From assembly GCA_040754295.1 (NCBI GenBank), contig JBFMCQ010000088.1, forward strand, positions 1 through 14,103: a stretch of 14,103 nt of DNA, given 5' to 3'. The stretch comes from Solimonas sp040754295 (GTDB lineage Bacteria; Pseudomonadota; Gammaproteobacteria; Nevskiales; Nevskiaceae). The position numbers and the translations under genes were made by a program. This document shows, one piece after another, positions 6,553 to 14,001 of this stretch; positions within the stretch are counted from its first letter, which is position 1; the number at the start of each line of letters is the position of its first letter. A model generated the notes under the pieces. That model saw only the letters and a program-made list of their open reading frames with translations. It did not search any database and was not told the DNA's origin.

Positions 6553-6712
6553 GGGGTGCTCCGGGTGCGCCGGCGAAGTCTAACCCGAAGCAAACCGACG
6601 GCGCCGGCGAAACTACCTCCCGGCCCCAAGATCGCGTAATGTCTGCGACGGGCAGCCCACTGCGGGAGGCGCGGCGGGTGTCGACGGTATCGGATCGGGT
6701 GGCTTAGTCGGG

Positions 6713-8413
6713 ATGAGCAATTCAGGCGAGGCGGTGTCGGCCGAGCAGCGGGCTGCCGGGTCGGCGGCGTCCGAGCGCGCGCATCTCCAGCGCATCGGCC
6801 GCCCCGCCGTCGACGCGCTGCGGCGTACCGTGAGCCTGGTGCTTACCGAGGTCTTCGGCGGCTTCGTCCGCCAGCTGCCGCGGGCCCTGGACCAGCGCGC
6901 GCAAACCTCGCCGTTCATCCCCGAGCAGCGCATCTGCAACGCGCTGGCGCGTGCGATCGAGGCCGATCCCGACCGCTGGGTCGCGGACTTCGTGAGCCGG
7001 GTCGACACCGGACTGATCGGCACCGCCGATGCGGTGGCGAAGAAGGCTGCGGCAGACGCGGCCGTGAACGACGACACGCTGGCGCTTTCGCAGACCGAGT
7101 TGCGCGCCGAGGCCCTCTACGCAGACCTCGTCGCGACGCTGGACGTGCGCCTCGATAACATCCGGCGCACGGTGTACTTCCCGCTCTATACCGGCGCGCT
7201 GGCGCCGGCCGGCCTGTGCCGGGCGCTGCAGGAAACGGCGGGAGCGATGCAGTGCCGCAACGCCGAGCTGCGCTTGCTATTCGAACGCTTCGACGAGCTG
7301 TTCTTCCCGCAGCTGCCGCGGCTCTACCGCATTCTCATCGAGTCGCTCGCCGACATCGAGCGGCGCGCCGCTGAAGCGGCCGCGCTGCGCGAGCGCGAGA
7401 TCGCGCGCGCAGAAGCGCTGCGCGCGCGGCCGCCGGCCGCGCCGGTCGCCGAGCCGCCGCCCACGGCCGCACCGGCCAAGGCAGAGCCAACGCCGGCGCC
7501 GGCGATCGATTCGAAGACCGAGTCGATGCTGCGCGCGGCGGCGGCCAAACCCGCCGACGAGGACGAAGGGTATTCCGACAGCGCGCTCGCCAGCGACCTG
7601 CTGCGCCTGCAGAGCAATGAAGCGCTCTCCGGCGGCGACTTGAAACCGGAGCGCCGCTGGGTGCCGCTGCAGCGCATTTCGCTGGCCGGCCAGTTCCTCA
7701 ACGAGGCGATCGCCGATCCGCTGGTGCCGCGCGAGATGGAGCCGCAGCACGAGTCGGTGCGCTTTCCGCTGGTGAAGTCGGCACTCACGGACGCCACGCT
7801 GTTTACGGCGCTGACCCATCCGCTGCGCAGTCTGGTCAACGAGCTGATGCTCAAGTCGGCCACGTCACGCATCACCGGCACCGCGGAGGCGCGGCGCATG
7901 GCCGAGGTGCTGCAGCAAGTGCTGGTGCAGTTCGACCTCGCGCCGGATTTCGTGCGCGAAGCGATGCTTACTGCACAACCGATCCGCGAAGAGCAGATCA
8001 AGGCGTTCTTCACCTGGCAGAAGGAGCAGGCGCGCCAGCGCCGCGAGGCGGTCATCGAAGAAGCCAAGCGGCTCGTCGTGCGCGAGCTGGAGCTGCGCAC
8101 CTTCGGCCGCTGGGTGCCGGCTCCGGCGATCAAGTTCCTCAACACCTGCTGGGGACCGTTGCTGGTCAAGCGCCTGCTCCAGCACGGCGCCGACAACGCG
8201 CACTGGCGCGCCGGCATCGACCTGATGGAAAGCATGCTCGACCACCTCGAGCTGTCGGACAACCAGATGCCGCCGCCCGAGGAGTGGCAACAGCGCGCCA
8301 AAACCATGGCGAAGGCACTGCACGACGGTGGTCTGCCGCCCGAGCGCATCAAGGAAGCGATGGGCATGCTCACCGCGGCATGGCGGGCACCGAAGCAGGA
8401 GCTGCCCTTCTGA
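6713..8413 (+). CDS. DUF1631-like protein of unknown function
   Basis: This 566-residue protein appears to be a short member of the proteobacterial DUF1631 family, whose function I do not know. The match is from memory of family patterns. One segment near 150-215 (FPLYTGALAPAGLCRALQ, then FERFDELFFPQLPRLY) resembles the 'nPl.P..l..aF' block; another near 345-370 (FPLVKSALTDATLF, HPLRSLVNEL) resembles the 'HPaRrLLNel' block. A C-terminal helical part includes FLNTCWGPLLVKRLLQHG. A predicted coiled coil (about 218-240) leads into an Ala/Pro-rich linker (about 240-270). No signal peptide or membrane segment is seen, so it is probably cytoplasmic. Family members are often longer, about 700-800 residues. 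The ATG at 6713 has only a weak ribosome-binding site and the true start could differ slightly. The gene stands alone and ends before a double hairpin. Confidence 0.7.
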   Translation: MSNSGEAVSAEQRAAGSAASERAHLQRIGRPAVDALRRTVSLVLTEVFGGFVRQLPRALDQRAQTSPFIPEQRICNALARAIEADPDRWVADFVSRVDTGLIGTADAVAKKAAADAAVNDDTLALSQTELRAEALYADLVATLDVRLDNIRRTVYFPLYTGALAPAGLCRALQETAGAMQCRNAELRLLFERFDELFFPQLPRLYRILIESLADIERRAAEAAALREREIARAEALRARPPAAPVAEPPPTAAPAKAEPTPAPAIDSKTESMLRAAAAKPADEDEGYSDSALASDLLRLQSNEALSGGDLKPERRWVPLQRISLAGQFLNEAIADPLVPREMEPQHESVRFPLVKSALTDATLFTALTHPLRSLVNELMLKSATSRITGTAEARRMAEVLQQVLVQFDLAPDFVREAMLTAQPIREEQIKAFFTWQKEQARQRREAVIEEAKRLVVRELELRTFGRWVPAPAIKFLNTCWGPLLVKRLLQHGADNAHWRAGIDLMESMLDHLELSDNQMPPPEEWQQRAKTMAKALHDGGLPPERIKEAMGMLTAAWRAPKQELPF

Positions 8414-8508
8414 CGCCCCAAAAACAATTACGCATCCGGCCAATCGTGCGCGCTGCGTGCACCGTCGAGCCGGCGCTGCGGCCTGAGAAGTCCGCGCATC
8501 TGAAAGAA

Positions 8509-8551
8509 GGGCCGCCGGAGAGGCGGCCCAGTGGTCCCGATTGCGGGGACC
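8509..8551 (+). terminator. Tandem hairpins downstream of the DUF1631-like gene
   Basis: Hairpin 1 is GGGCCGCC (8509-8516), a 5-nt loop, then GGCGGCCC (8522-8529). Hairpin 2 is GGTCCC (8533-8538), a 7-nt loop, then GGGACC (8546-8551). Both are perfect and GC-rich but no T-run follows on the plus strand; read on the minus strand, hairpin 1 is followed by TTCTTTC. They probably end or protect the upstream transcript and insulate the hydrolase promoter. Confidence 0.45.
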
Positions 8552-8596
8552 GGGGGGAGAGCGACCCTAGAATGCCGACGGCCCCGTGCGCGCGCA

Positions 8597-8610
8597 TTGA
8601 CGCAGATCAA
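8597..8610 (+). promoter_or_regulatory. FNR/ANR/DNR-like box 1 (hydrolase, distal)
   Basis: TTGAC-GCAG-ATCAA is a near-perfect match to the CRP/FNR-family operator TTGAY-N4-RTCAA. It lies 55 bp (centre to centre) upstream of box 2. No -10 hexamer sits at the class II distance from this box, so it may act from further upstream on the promoter served by box 2. FNR, ANR and DNR cannot be told apart from the site alone. Confidence 0.8.
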
Positions 8611-8651
8611 TCGACCCTCGATTCCCTCTAGAGACCCCGGCGTGCGCACCG

Positions 8652-8665
8652 TTGACCCAGATCAG
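8652..8665 (+). promoter_or_regulatory. FNR/ANR/DNR-like box 2 (hydrolase, proximal)
   Basis: TTGAC-CCAG-ATCAG keeps both half-sites of the FNR-type palindrome with one departure from TCAA. Its centre (8658.5) is 29.5 bp from the first base of the hexamer GATAGT at 8688, the spacing of a class II FNR-activated promoter centred at -41.5. This predicts a transcription start near 8700. Confidence 0.75.
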
Positions 8666-8687
8666 TTCGCAACACCGCGCCGCGTTG

Positions 8688-8693
8688 GATAGT
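8688..8693 (+). promoter_or_regulatory. Candidate -10 element of the hydrolase promoter
   Basis: GATAGT matches four of six bases of TATAAT and falls at the class II position relative to box 2. No -35 hexamer is needed at such promoters. The predicted leader to the ATG at 8760 is about 60 nt. Confidence 0.5.
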
Positions 8694-8747
8694 GCATGGG
8701 CAGCGCATTTCCGCCAGCCAGCGGGCGATGCCACTCCCGCCCCCACC

Positions 8748-8751
8748 GGAG
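8748..8751 (+). promoter_or_regulatory. Ribosome-binding site fixing the hydrolase start
   Basis: GGAG lies 8 nt before the ATG at 8760. Together with the promoter evidence it favours this start over the in-frame TTG at 8652, which lies inside an operator. Confidence 0.65.
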
Positions 8752-8759
8752 CCTCCGCC

Positions 8760-9419
8760 ATGCCTCACCGTCATGAACGCAGCGTCACCATCGAAGTGCC
8801 GGGCGCCAGCCTGCCCGGCTGCCTGACCCTGCCGCCCGAGGCCATCGGCCTCGTGGTCTTCGTCCACGGCAGTGGTAGCAGTCGTCACAGCAGCCGCAAC
8901 CGCCAGGTCGCGCATGCGCTCGTCAAGCGCGGCTTCGCGACGCTGCTCTTCGATCTGCTGACCGAGGACGAAGACCGCGACCACGCCGCGCGCTTCGACA
9001 TCCCGCTGCTGACCCAGCGCCTGCTCGACGCGACCGCCTGGGCGCACAACCGCCCGGCGCTGAAAACGCTGCCGCTGGGCTACTTCGGCGCCAGCACCGG
9101 CGCGGCCGCAGCGCTGCGCTCCGCCGCGCTGCCCGACGCCGACGTGCATGCCGTGGTCGCCCGCGGCGGCCGCCCCGATCTCGCCCAGGACAGTCTCTCG
9201 CGGGTCACCGCGCCGACGCTGCTGATCGTCGGCGGCGCGGACCCCGAGGTGCTGGCGCTCAACCGCCGGGCCTACGCACAGCTGCCGTCACCGAAGGAAC
9301 TCGCGGTGGTCGCCGGCGCCACGCACCTGTTCGAAGAGCCGGGCGCGCTCGATCAGGTCGCGCGGCTCGCGGGCGACTGGTTCCAGCGTCACTGCGCACG
9401 CGTGCACGAAGCCGCGTAG
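8760..9419 (+). CDS. Alpha/beta hydrolase, dienelactone-hydrolase-like
   Basis: This 219-residue cytoplasmic alpha/beta hydrolase resembles the dienelactone hydrolase group, which in some bacteria occurs fused or adjacent to phosphoribosyltransferase domains. The oxyanion-hole motif FVHGSGSSRHS is near residues 34-44. The nucleophile elbow GASTG gives Ser112, the acid is probably Asp161 in VGGADPEV, and the histidine is His189 in AGATHLFEE; the triad is complete. I chose the ATG at 8760 because GGAG precedes it by 8 nt, the fold begins soon after, and the alternative TTG at 8652 overlaps an FNR-like operator. Transcription is probably activated at low oxygen or by nitric oxide through the two upstream boxes. 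It converges on ppsA with a 35-bp gap. The substrate cannot be read from sequence. Confidence 0.88.
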   Translation: MPHRHERSVTIEVPGASLPGCLTLPPEAIGLVVFVHGSGSSRHSSRNRQVAHALVKRGFATLLFDLLTEDEDRDHAARFDIPLLTQRLLDATAWAHNRPALKTLPLGYFGASTGAAAALRSAALPDADVHAVVARGGRPDLAQDSLSRVTAPTLLIVGGADPEVLALNRRAYAQLPSPKELAVVAGATHLFEEPGALDQVARLAGDWFQRHCARVHEAA

Positions 9420-9454
9420 GCGAGTGAGCATCGGCAACGCCGGCAAGGCCGCCG

Positions 9455-11869
9455 TCACAGCTTGGGGCCGGGACGCGCCGGTGGCAGCCGCTGCCGGGCC
9501 TCGGCCTCGGCGACGTGGCGCTTCACCGCGATGAAGCTGTCCGGCGTCACCGAGATCGAGTCGATGCCGCAGTCGACGAGAAACTCACCGAACTCTGGGT
9601 GATCGCTCGGCGCCTGTCCGCACAGGCCGACCTTGGTCTGCGCGCCGTGGGCCTTGGTGATGACGCTCTCGATCATCGTCTTCACCGCCTCATCCTGCTC
9701 GTCGAACAGCGCCGCGAGCAGTTCCGAATCGCGGTCGACGCCGAGTGTGAGCTGGGTCAGATCGTTGCTGCCGATCGAAAAGCCGTCGAAGCGGCTGGCG
9801 AAGCGGTCGGCGAGAATCACGTTGGACGGAATCTCGCACATCATGTACACCTGCAGGCCGTTGCGACCGCGCTCGAGACCTTCGGCGGCCATGACTTCGA
9901 GCACGCGGTCCGCCTCGCGCACCGAACGGCAGAACGGGATCATCACGACGACGTTGGCGAAACCCATCTGCTCGCGCAGACGCCGGATCGCGCGGCATTC
10001 GAGCGCGAAGCCGTCGCGGTAGGCCTGCGCGTAGTAGCGCGACGCGCCGCGAAAGCCGATCATCGGATTCTCTTCGTGCGGCTCGAACTCGGCACCGCCG
10101 AGCAGGCTCGCGTACTCGTTGGTCTTGAAGTCGGAGAAGCGCACGATGACCGGTTTCGGATGGGCGACCGCGGCGATGCGCGCCAATCCGCGCGCCAGCC
10201 GCTCGACGAAATACTCTGCCTTGCCGGCGTAGCCGCGCGTGAGCTCGGCGATCCGCCGCTTGGCCTGCGCATCCCTGAGCGTGTCGAAGCGCAGCAGCGC
10301 CATCGGATGCACCTTGATGTGATTGGCGATGACGAACTCCATGCGCAACAGACCGACGCCGTCCGCCGGCAGCCGCCACCAGCGGTACGCGGCCGCGGGA
10401 TTGGCGAGATTGAGCATGAGCTGCGTGCGGGTGGCCGGCAGGTGCTCGACCGAGACGTCGCAGACCTCGACGCCGGCGATGCCGTCGTAGACCACGCCTT
10501 CGTCGCCTTCGGCGCAGGACACCGTGACGTCCTGTCCGTCGTGCAGCAGCTCGGTCGCATTGCCGGTGCCGACGATCGCCGGCAGCCCGAGCTCGCGGCT
10601 GACAATCGCGGCGTGCGAGGTCCGCCCGCCATGATCGGTGACGATCGCCGCCGCGCGCTTCATCACCGGCACCCAGTCGGGATCGGTGGTGCCGGTCACC
10701 AGCACCGCGCCATCGACGAAGCGCTGCAGCTCCTGCGCGCTGCGGATCATGCACACGCGGCCGCTCGCAACCGCGTCGCCGATCGCCAGGCCGGCGACGA
10801 GGCGCCGCCCCTTGTCCGCAATCCTGTAACTGCGGAACACGCCGGCCTGCCGGCGCGACTGCACGGTTTCCGGACGCGCCTGGACGACGAACAGCTCACT
10901 GCTGATGCCGTCCTTGGCCCACTCCATGTCCATCGCCACGCCGTAGTGGCGCTCGATCGCCTGCGCCCAGCGCGCCAGCTGCAGGATCTCGTCGTCGGCC
11001 AGCACGTGCGCGGCGCGCTCGGCGAGCGCGGTCTGCACTTCGCGCGTGCCGCCGGCAGCGTCGTAGATCAGTTTCAGCTCCTTGGTGCCGCAGCGCTTCT
11101 CGACGATCGGCACATAGACCGGATCGCCGAGCAAGGGCTTGAACACGTGGTACTCGTCCGGATCGACGCGGCCCTGAACGACGGACTCGCCCAGACCCCA
11201 CGACGCGTTGATCAGTACGACTTTGTCGAAGCCGGTTTCGGTGTCGATCGAGAACATCACGCCGGCGGCACCGCGATCGGAACGCACCATGCGCTGCACG
11301 CCAATCGACAGCGCGACCTGCAGATGATCGAAGCCGTGCGTGTCGCGATAGCTGATCGCACGGTCGGTGAACAGCGACGCGTAGCAACGGCGGCAGGCGT
11401 CGATCAGCGCGCCCTCGCCGACGACGTTGAGGAAGCTCTCCTGCTGGCCGGCGAAGCTCGCTTCCGGCAGATCCTCGGCAGTGGCGCTGGAGCGGACCGC
11501 GACGTCGGCGGTTTGGACACCGCAGCGCTGCGACAACTCCGCGTAGGCCGCGCGCAAAGCCTCGACCAGCGGCTCCGGCATCCGTGCGCGCAAAAACGCG
11601 CGGCGGATCGTCTGCCCGGCTTCGGCGAGCGTCGAGGCGCCCGCGTGCAGCCCGGCGATGGTGTCGCGGATCAGCTCGCCGAGCCGGTTCGCCTCGACGA
11701 ACAGCCGGTATGCGTCCGCAGTGGTCGCGAATCCCGGCGGCACGCGGATGCCGGCACCGGTAAGGCGCATCGTCATCTCGCCGAGCGACGCATTCTTGCC
11801 GCCGACGCGCGCGACGTCGGCGCGACCCAGATCCTCGAACCATGCGATCAGACCTGACTGCCCGATCAT
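9455..11869 (-). CDS. ppsA: Phosphoenolpyruvate synthase (pyruvate, water dikinase)
   Basis: PEP synthase makes PEP from pyruvate, ATP and water (giving AMP and phosphate) and feeds gluconeogenesis from three-carbon compounds. The 804-residue protein is full length (E. coli PpsA is about 792). Domains in order: an N-terminal ATP-grasp-like nucleotide domain (about 1-340, with VGGKNASLGEM and VRSSATAEDLPEASFAGQQES), a swivelling phosphohistidine domain with His419 in GGRTSHAAIVSRELGLPAIVG, and a C-terminal PEP/pyruvate TIM barrel with MCEIPSNV, SIGSNDLTQLTLGVDRDS and the catalytic Cys750 in VGLCGQAPSDHPE. Its ATG overlaps the stop of the HPF-like gene (ATGA), so the two are translationally coupled. 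The operon carries an FNR/ANR/DNR-like box upstream, suggesting induction at low oxygen. Pyruvate phosphate dikinase is less likely from the motifs and length. I see no broken motif. Confidence 0.93.
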   Translation of the reverse strand: MIGQSGLIAWFEDLGRADVARVGGKNASLGEMTMRLTGAGIRVPPGFATTADAYRLFVEANRLGELIRDTIAGLHAGASTLAEAGQTIRRAFLRARMPEPLVEALRAAYAELSQRCGVQTADVAVRSSATAEDLPEASFAGQQESFLNVVGEGALIDACRRCYASLFTDRAISYRDTHGFDHLQVALSIGVQRMVRSDRGAAGVMFSIDTETGFDKVVLINASWGLGESVVQGRVDPDEYHVFKPLLGDPVYVPIVEKRCGTKELKLIYDAAGGTREVQTALAERAAHVLADDEILQLARWAQAIERHYGVAMDMEWAKDGISSELFVVQARPETVQSRRQAGVFRSYRIADKGRRLVAGLAIGDAVASGRVCMIRSAQELQRFVDGAVLVTGTTDPDWVPVMKRAAAIVTDHGGRTSHAAIVSRELGLPAIVGTGNATELLHDGQDVTVSCAEGDEGVVYDGIAGVEVCDVSVEHLPATRTQLMLNLANPAAAYRWWRLPADGVGLLRMEFVIANHIKVHPMALLRFDTLRDAQAKRRIAELTRGYAGKAEYFVERLARGLARIAAVAHPKPVIVRFSDFKTNEYASLLGGAEFEPHEENPMIGFRGASRYYAQAYRDGFALECRAIRRLREQMGFANVVVMIPFCRSVREADRVLEVMAAEGLERGRNGLQVYMMCEIPSNVILADRFASRFDGFSIGSNDLTQLTLGVDRDSELLAALFDEQDEAVKTMIESVITKAHGAQTKVGLCGQAPSDHPEFGEFLVDCGIDSISVTPDSFIAVKRHVAEAEARQRLPPARPGPKL

Positions 11870-12231
11870 CGGACCGGCCTTCCGTTCTGCGTCGCGTGCT
11901 CCTTGACGTCGCCGCGGCGCACGCGCACGTAGTCCTGTAGCTGGCGCTGTGCCGCGTCGAAGGCGTCGTGCAGCGTGAGATACGCATCCTCGTGCGCCGC
12001 CGTGTCCGGTTCCCGGCTCACGCTGATCACCTTACCCGGCACGGTGAGCCGGATGTGCACTGCATACCGCACGCCCTGGTGGTGGTGGTGATGCGGCGAC
12101 TCGATCGTCACGTGACAGCCGACGATGCTGTCGCAGAACGTCTCGAGCTTGGCGGCGCGCTTGCGGATCGCCGCCGACAACGCAGCGGACGGCGGGATGT
12201 TGCGAAAGTCGACTTCGAGCGGGGTCTGCAT
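11866..12231 (-). CDS. HPF/RaiA-family ribosome-associated factor
   Basis: This 121-residue protein resembles short HPF/RaiA (sigma-54 modulation/YfiA) factors, which bind the 30S decoding centre and silence or pair ribosomes under stress. Visible signs are the opening MQTPLEVDFRNIP, a Lys/Arg-rich first helix (IRKRAAKLE), a strand with CHVTIESP, the His-rich run HHHHHQG (47-53), the strands VHIRLTVPGKVISVSREP, and a final helix DAFDAAQRQLQDYVRVRRGDVK. There is no long C-terminal dimerisation domain. The frame stays open upstream, but the ATG at 12231 is preferred: AGGA lies about 6 nt before it and homologues start with MQTPL-like sequence. It is the first gene of an operon with ppsA (ATGA overlap), preceded by an FNR-like box centred about 65 bp upstream of the start codon. 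Confidence 0.87.
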   Translation of the reverse strand: MQTPLEVDFRNIPPSAALSAAIRKRAAKLETFCDSIVGCHVTIESPHHHHHQGVRYAVHIRLTVPGKVISVSREPDTAAHEDAYLTLHDAFDAAQRQLQDYVRVRRGDVKEHATQNGRPVR

Positions 12232-12289
12232 GGCGATCCTGGATGGCTGCGGACGCCAGCCAGGATCGCAGCAGCGGTGCCGGTCTTCA

Positions 12290-12303
12290 TTGACCTGCGT
12301 CAG
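12290..12303 (-). promoter_or_regulatory. FNR/ANR/DNR-like box of the HPF-ppsA operon
   Basis: On the plus strand this reads TTGAC-CTGC-GTCAG, so CTGAC-GCAG-GTCAA toward the genes. A weak -10-like GATCCT (12267-12262 on the minus strand) sits at the class II distance and would give a start near 12255, a leader of about 24 nt. It shares the GCAG spacer with box 1 of the hydrolase promoter. Confidence 0.72.
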
Positions 12304-12387
12304 CTCGACCGTTCTCCCTCGCGCGCCGCTGCCCGTCCGTCGCATCAGCCGCTACGGGCCGGCCGCCAGCCCGCCGGCGAGGTCGGC

Positions 12388-12404
12388 ATCTCGCTACGCG
12401 AGAT
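12388..12404 (-). terminator. Weak hairpin after the APH-ATPase gene
   Basis: ATCTCGC (12388-12394), loop TAC, then GCGAGAT (12398-12404) is a perfect 7-bp stem directly abutting the stop codon of the minus-strand gene. No T-run follows on the minus strand, so termination strength is doubtful. The rest of the 173-bp gap holds the HPF-ppsA operator. Confidence 0.35.
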
Positions 12405-13967
12405 TCACGCAAACAGCATCTGCTGCAGACGCTGGGCCAGCGCGCTGACGTCGGCGCAGCCGGCGGTCGAAATCAGCAGCGCGCCGCGCCGCTCGTCGTC
12501 GCCGAGCGGCTCGGCAGCGGCAAGCTGGTGCTCCAGCACCTCGCGATCCGCTTCCGATGCGTCGGTCCCGCGCCGGGTGCGCAGCTCGACGCGCCTGCGC
12601 AACTCGTCCTGCGGCGCGTGGCAGCTGACGATCGCCAGCGGCACGCCGAGCTCGCGCGCCAGCCCGCGGAAGCGCGCGCGCTCGGCGCGGCGCAGGAACG
12701 CGGCGTCGACGATCGCGGTCTCGCCGGCGTCCAGGATTTGCTGCGCGATCATGGCCAGGCGCTCATAGGTCTGCGCCGAGGCCTGCGCGGAGTAGATCCC
12801 GGCGTCGACCGCCGAGGCGGAGCGCTCGACTTCGCCCAGACCATGCAGGCGCTTGCGCTCCAGATCCGAGCGCGTGCGCACCGCGGGCAGCGCAGTGACC
12901 AGCTGCGTGCTGAGCCAGGTCTTGCCGGAGCCCGACAGGCCATGCATCAGCACCAGGGCACGGCGCTCGGCGGCGGCGAGCGCATGCGCCAGGCCAAGGT
13001 AGCGCTCCAGCTCGCGCTGCTGCGCGGCCTGCCCGGCGCCGCTGCTGCCCTCGCGCCGGATCAGCGCGACCATTGCGCGCACCAGCGCGCGATAGACCTC
13101 GTAGTAACGCAGCAGGCGCAGGCCGGCGTAGTCGCCGCTCACCTCCAGATAGCGGCCGAGCACGCGATAGGCCAGGTCCGGCCGCCCGCGGGCGCGCAGG
13201 TCCATCGTCAGGAAGGCGAGATCGCTGATCGTGTCGTTCCAGCGCAGCGCCTCGTTGAACTCGATGCAGTCGAACGGGACGATCGCCGCATCCAGGCGCA
13301 CCAGGTTGGCCAGATGCAGGTCGCCGTGCACTTCACGCACCTGGCCGCCCGAACGCCGCGCGTGCATCGTCCCGAGCAGATGCCGGTTCTGCGCCTGCGT
13401 CCACGTCTCGAGCGCCGCGACCGCAGCATGCAGCACGCCTTCGGTGCCGGCGCGCAGCGTGTCCAGATTGTCCTGCACATTGCGCTGGATGCGCGCCGGC
13501 CAGCCATACGGTGATCCCGCCCCGGCCACCGGCGCCGCCGCATGCAGGGCGCCGATCGCCTCTGCGAGCGCGTCCATGTCCTCCATGCGAAGCCGCCCCG
13601 CGTCGAGCAGCCGGTCGAGCTGCTGGTCCTGCGCGAACTGGCGCATCTTCACCGCGTACTCGAAGGGCTCGCCGGTTCCGCCGACCCGGGGGTGCTCGCC
13701 GCTGCCGGTGATCGGCACGACGTCCAGATACAGCTGCGGCGCGTAGCGGCGGTTCAGGCGCAGCTCGTCGCGGCAGGCGCGGCGGCGCCGCTCCAGCGTC
13801 GAGAAATCGACGAAGCCCAGATTCACCGGCTTTTTGATCTTGTACGCATAGTCGCCGGTCAGCAGCACCCAGGAGATATGGGTTTCGACCAGGTGCAGAT
13901 CACGCACCGGATGCGCATAGGCCTGCGCCTGCAGCAGCGCCGTCGGGTTGATCCGGGTCGATTCCAT
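12405..13967 (-). CDS. Bifunctional APH-like kinase / P-loop ATPase
   Basis: This 520-residue protein joins two domains. Residues about 1-330 look like an aminoglycoside-phosphotransferase (APH) kinase: it has LTGDYAYKIKKPVNLGF (37-52, with candidate ATP-binding lysines), the catalytic loop HGDLHLANL with Asp216, and a metal-site-like CIEFNEALRWND with DLAFL. Residues about 337-520 form an AAA_33-type P-loop kinase domain with Walker A GLSGSGKT (343-350) and a later Asp in TAIVDAAF. This fusion is annotated in many proteobacteria, but I know of no established substrate; antibiotic resistance should not be assumed. The ATG at 13967 has GGAA 8 nt upstream, and the product soon reaches the conserved HPVRDLHLVETHISWVL. 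The gene stands alone, preceded by an FNR-like box. Confidence 0.88.
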   Translation of the reverse strand: MESTRINPTALLQAQAYAHPVRDLHLVETHISWVLLTGDYAYKIKKPVNLGFVDFSTLERRRRACRDELRLNRRYAPQLYLDVVPITGSGEHPRVGGTGEPFEYAVKMRQFAQDQQLDRLLDAGRLRMEDMDALAEAIGALHAAAPVAGAGSPYGWPARIQRNVQDNLDTLRAGTEGVLHAAVAALETWTQAQNRHLLGTMHARRSGGQVREVHGDLHLANLVRLDAAIVPFDCIEFNEALRWNDTISDLAFLTMDLRARGRPDLAYRVLGRYLEVSGDYAGLRLLRYYEVYRALVRAMVALIRREGSSGAGQAAQQRELERYLGLAHALAAAERRALVLMHGLSGSGKTWLSTQLVTALPAVRTRSDLERKRLHGLGEVERSASAVDAGIYSAQASAQTYERLAMIAQQILDAGETAIVDAAFLRRAERARFRGLARELGVPLAIVSCHAPQDELRRRVELRTRRGTDASEADREVLEHQLAAAEPLGDDERRGALLISTAGCADVSALAQRLQQMLFA

Positions 13968-14001
13968 GATTCATTTTCCAGCCAAAGCCCGCGCCCCGGC
14001 A

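Larger units (their letters stand above)
8414..8759. other. Intergenic region before the hydrolase gene
   Basis: This 346-bp stretch has no convincing gene. It holds two tandem hairpins near its start, two FNR/ANR/DNR-like boxes 55 bp apart, a -10-like hexamer, and a leader of about 60 nt ending in GGAG. The open frame from the TTG at 8652 runs through the second box and the -10, so it is not treated as coding. Confidence 0.65.

Noticed and set aside
5311..6639. 442-codon plus-strand frame through the unknown gene and opposite the dioxygenase
   Set aside because: It overlaps two better supported genes and has the Arg/Ala-rich composition of an out-of-frame shadow.
9515..11857. 780-codon plus-strand open frame opposite ppsA
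   Set aside because: It is antisense to a complete PEP synthase with intact motifs, and its composition is that of an antisense shadow.
12405..13967. Aminoglycoside resistance gene
   Set aside because: The APH fold is shared by many kinases, the protein is fused to a P-loop domain, and nothing nearby suggests a resistance island.
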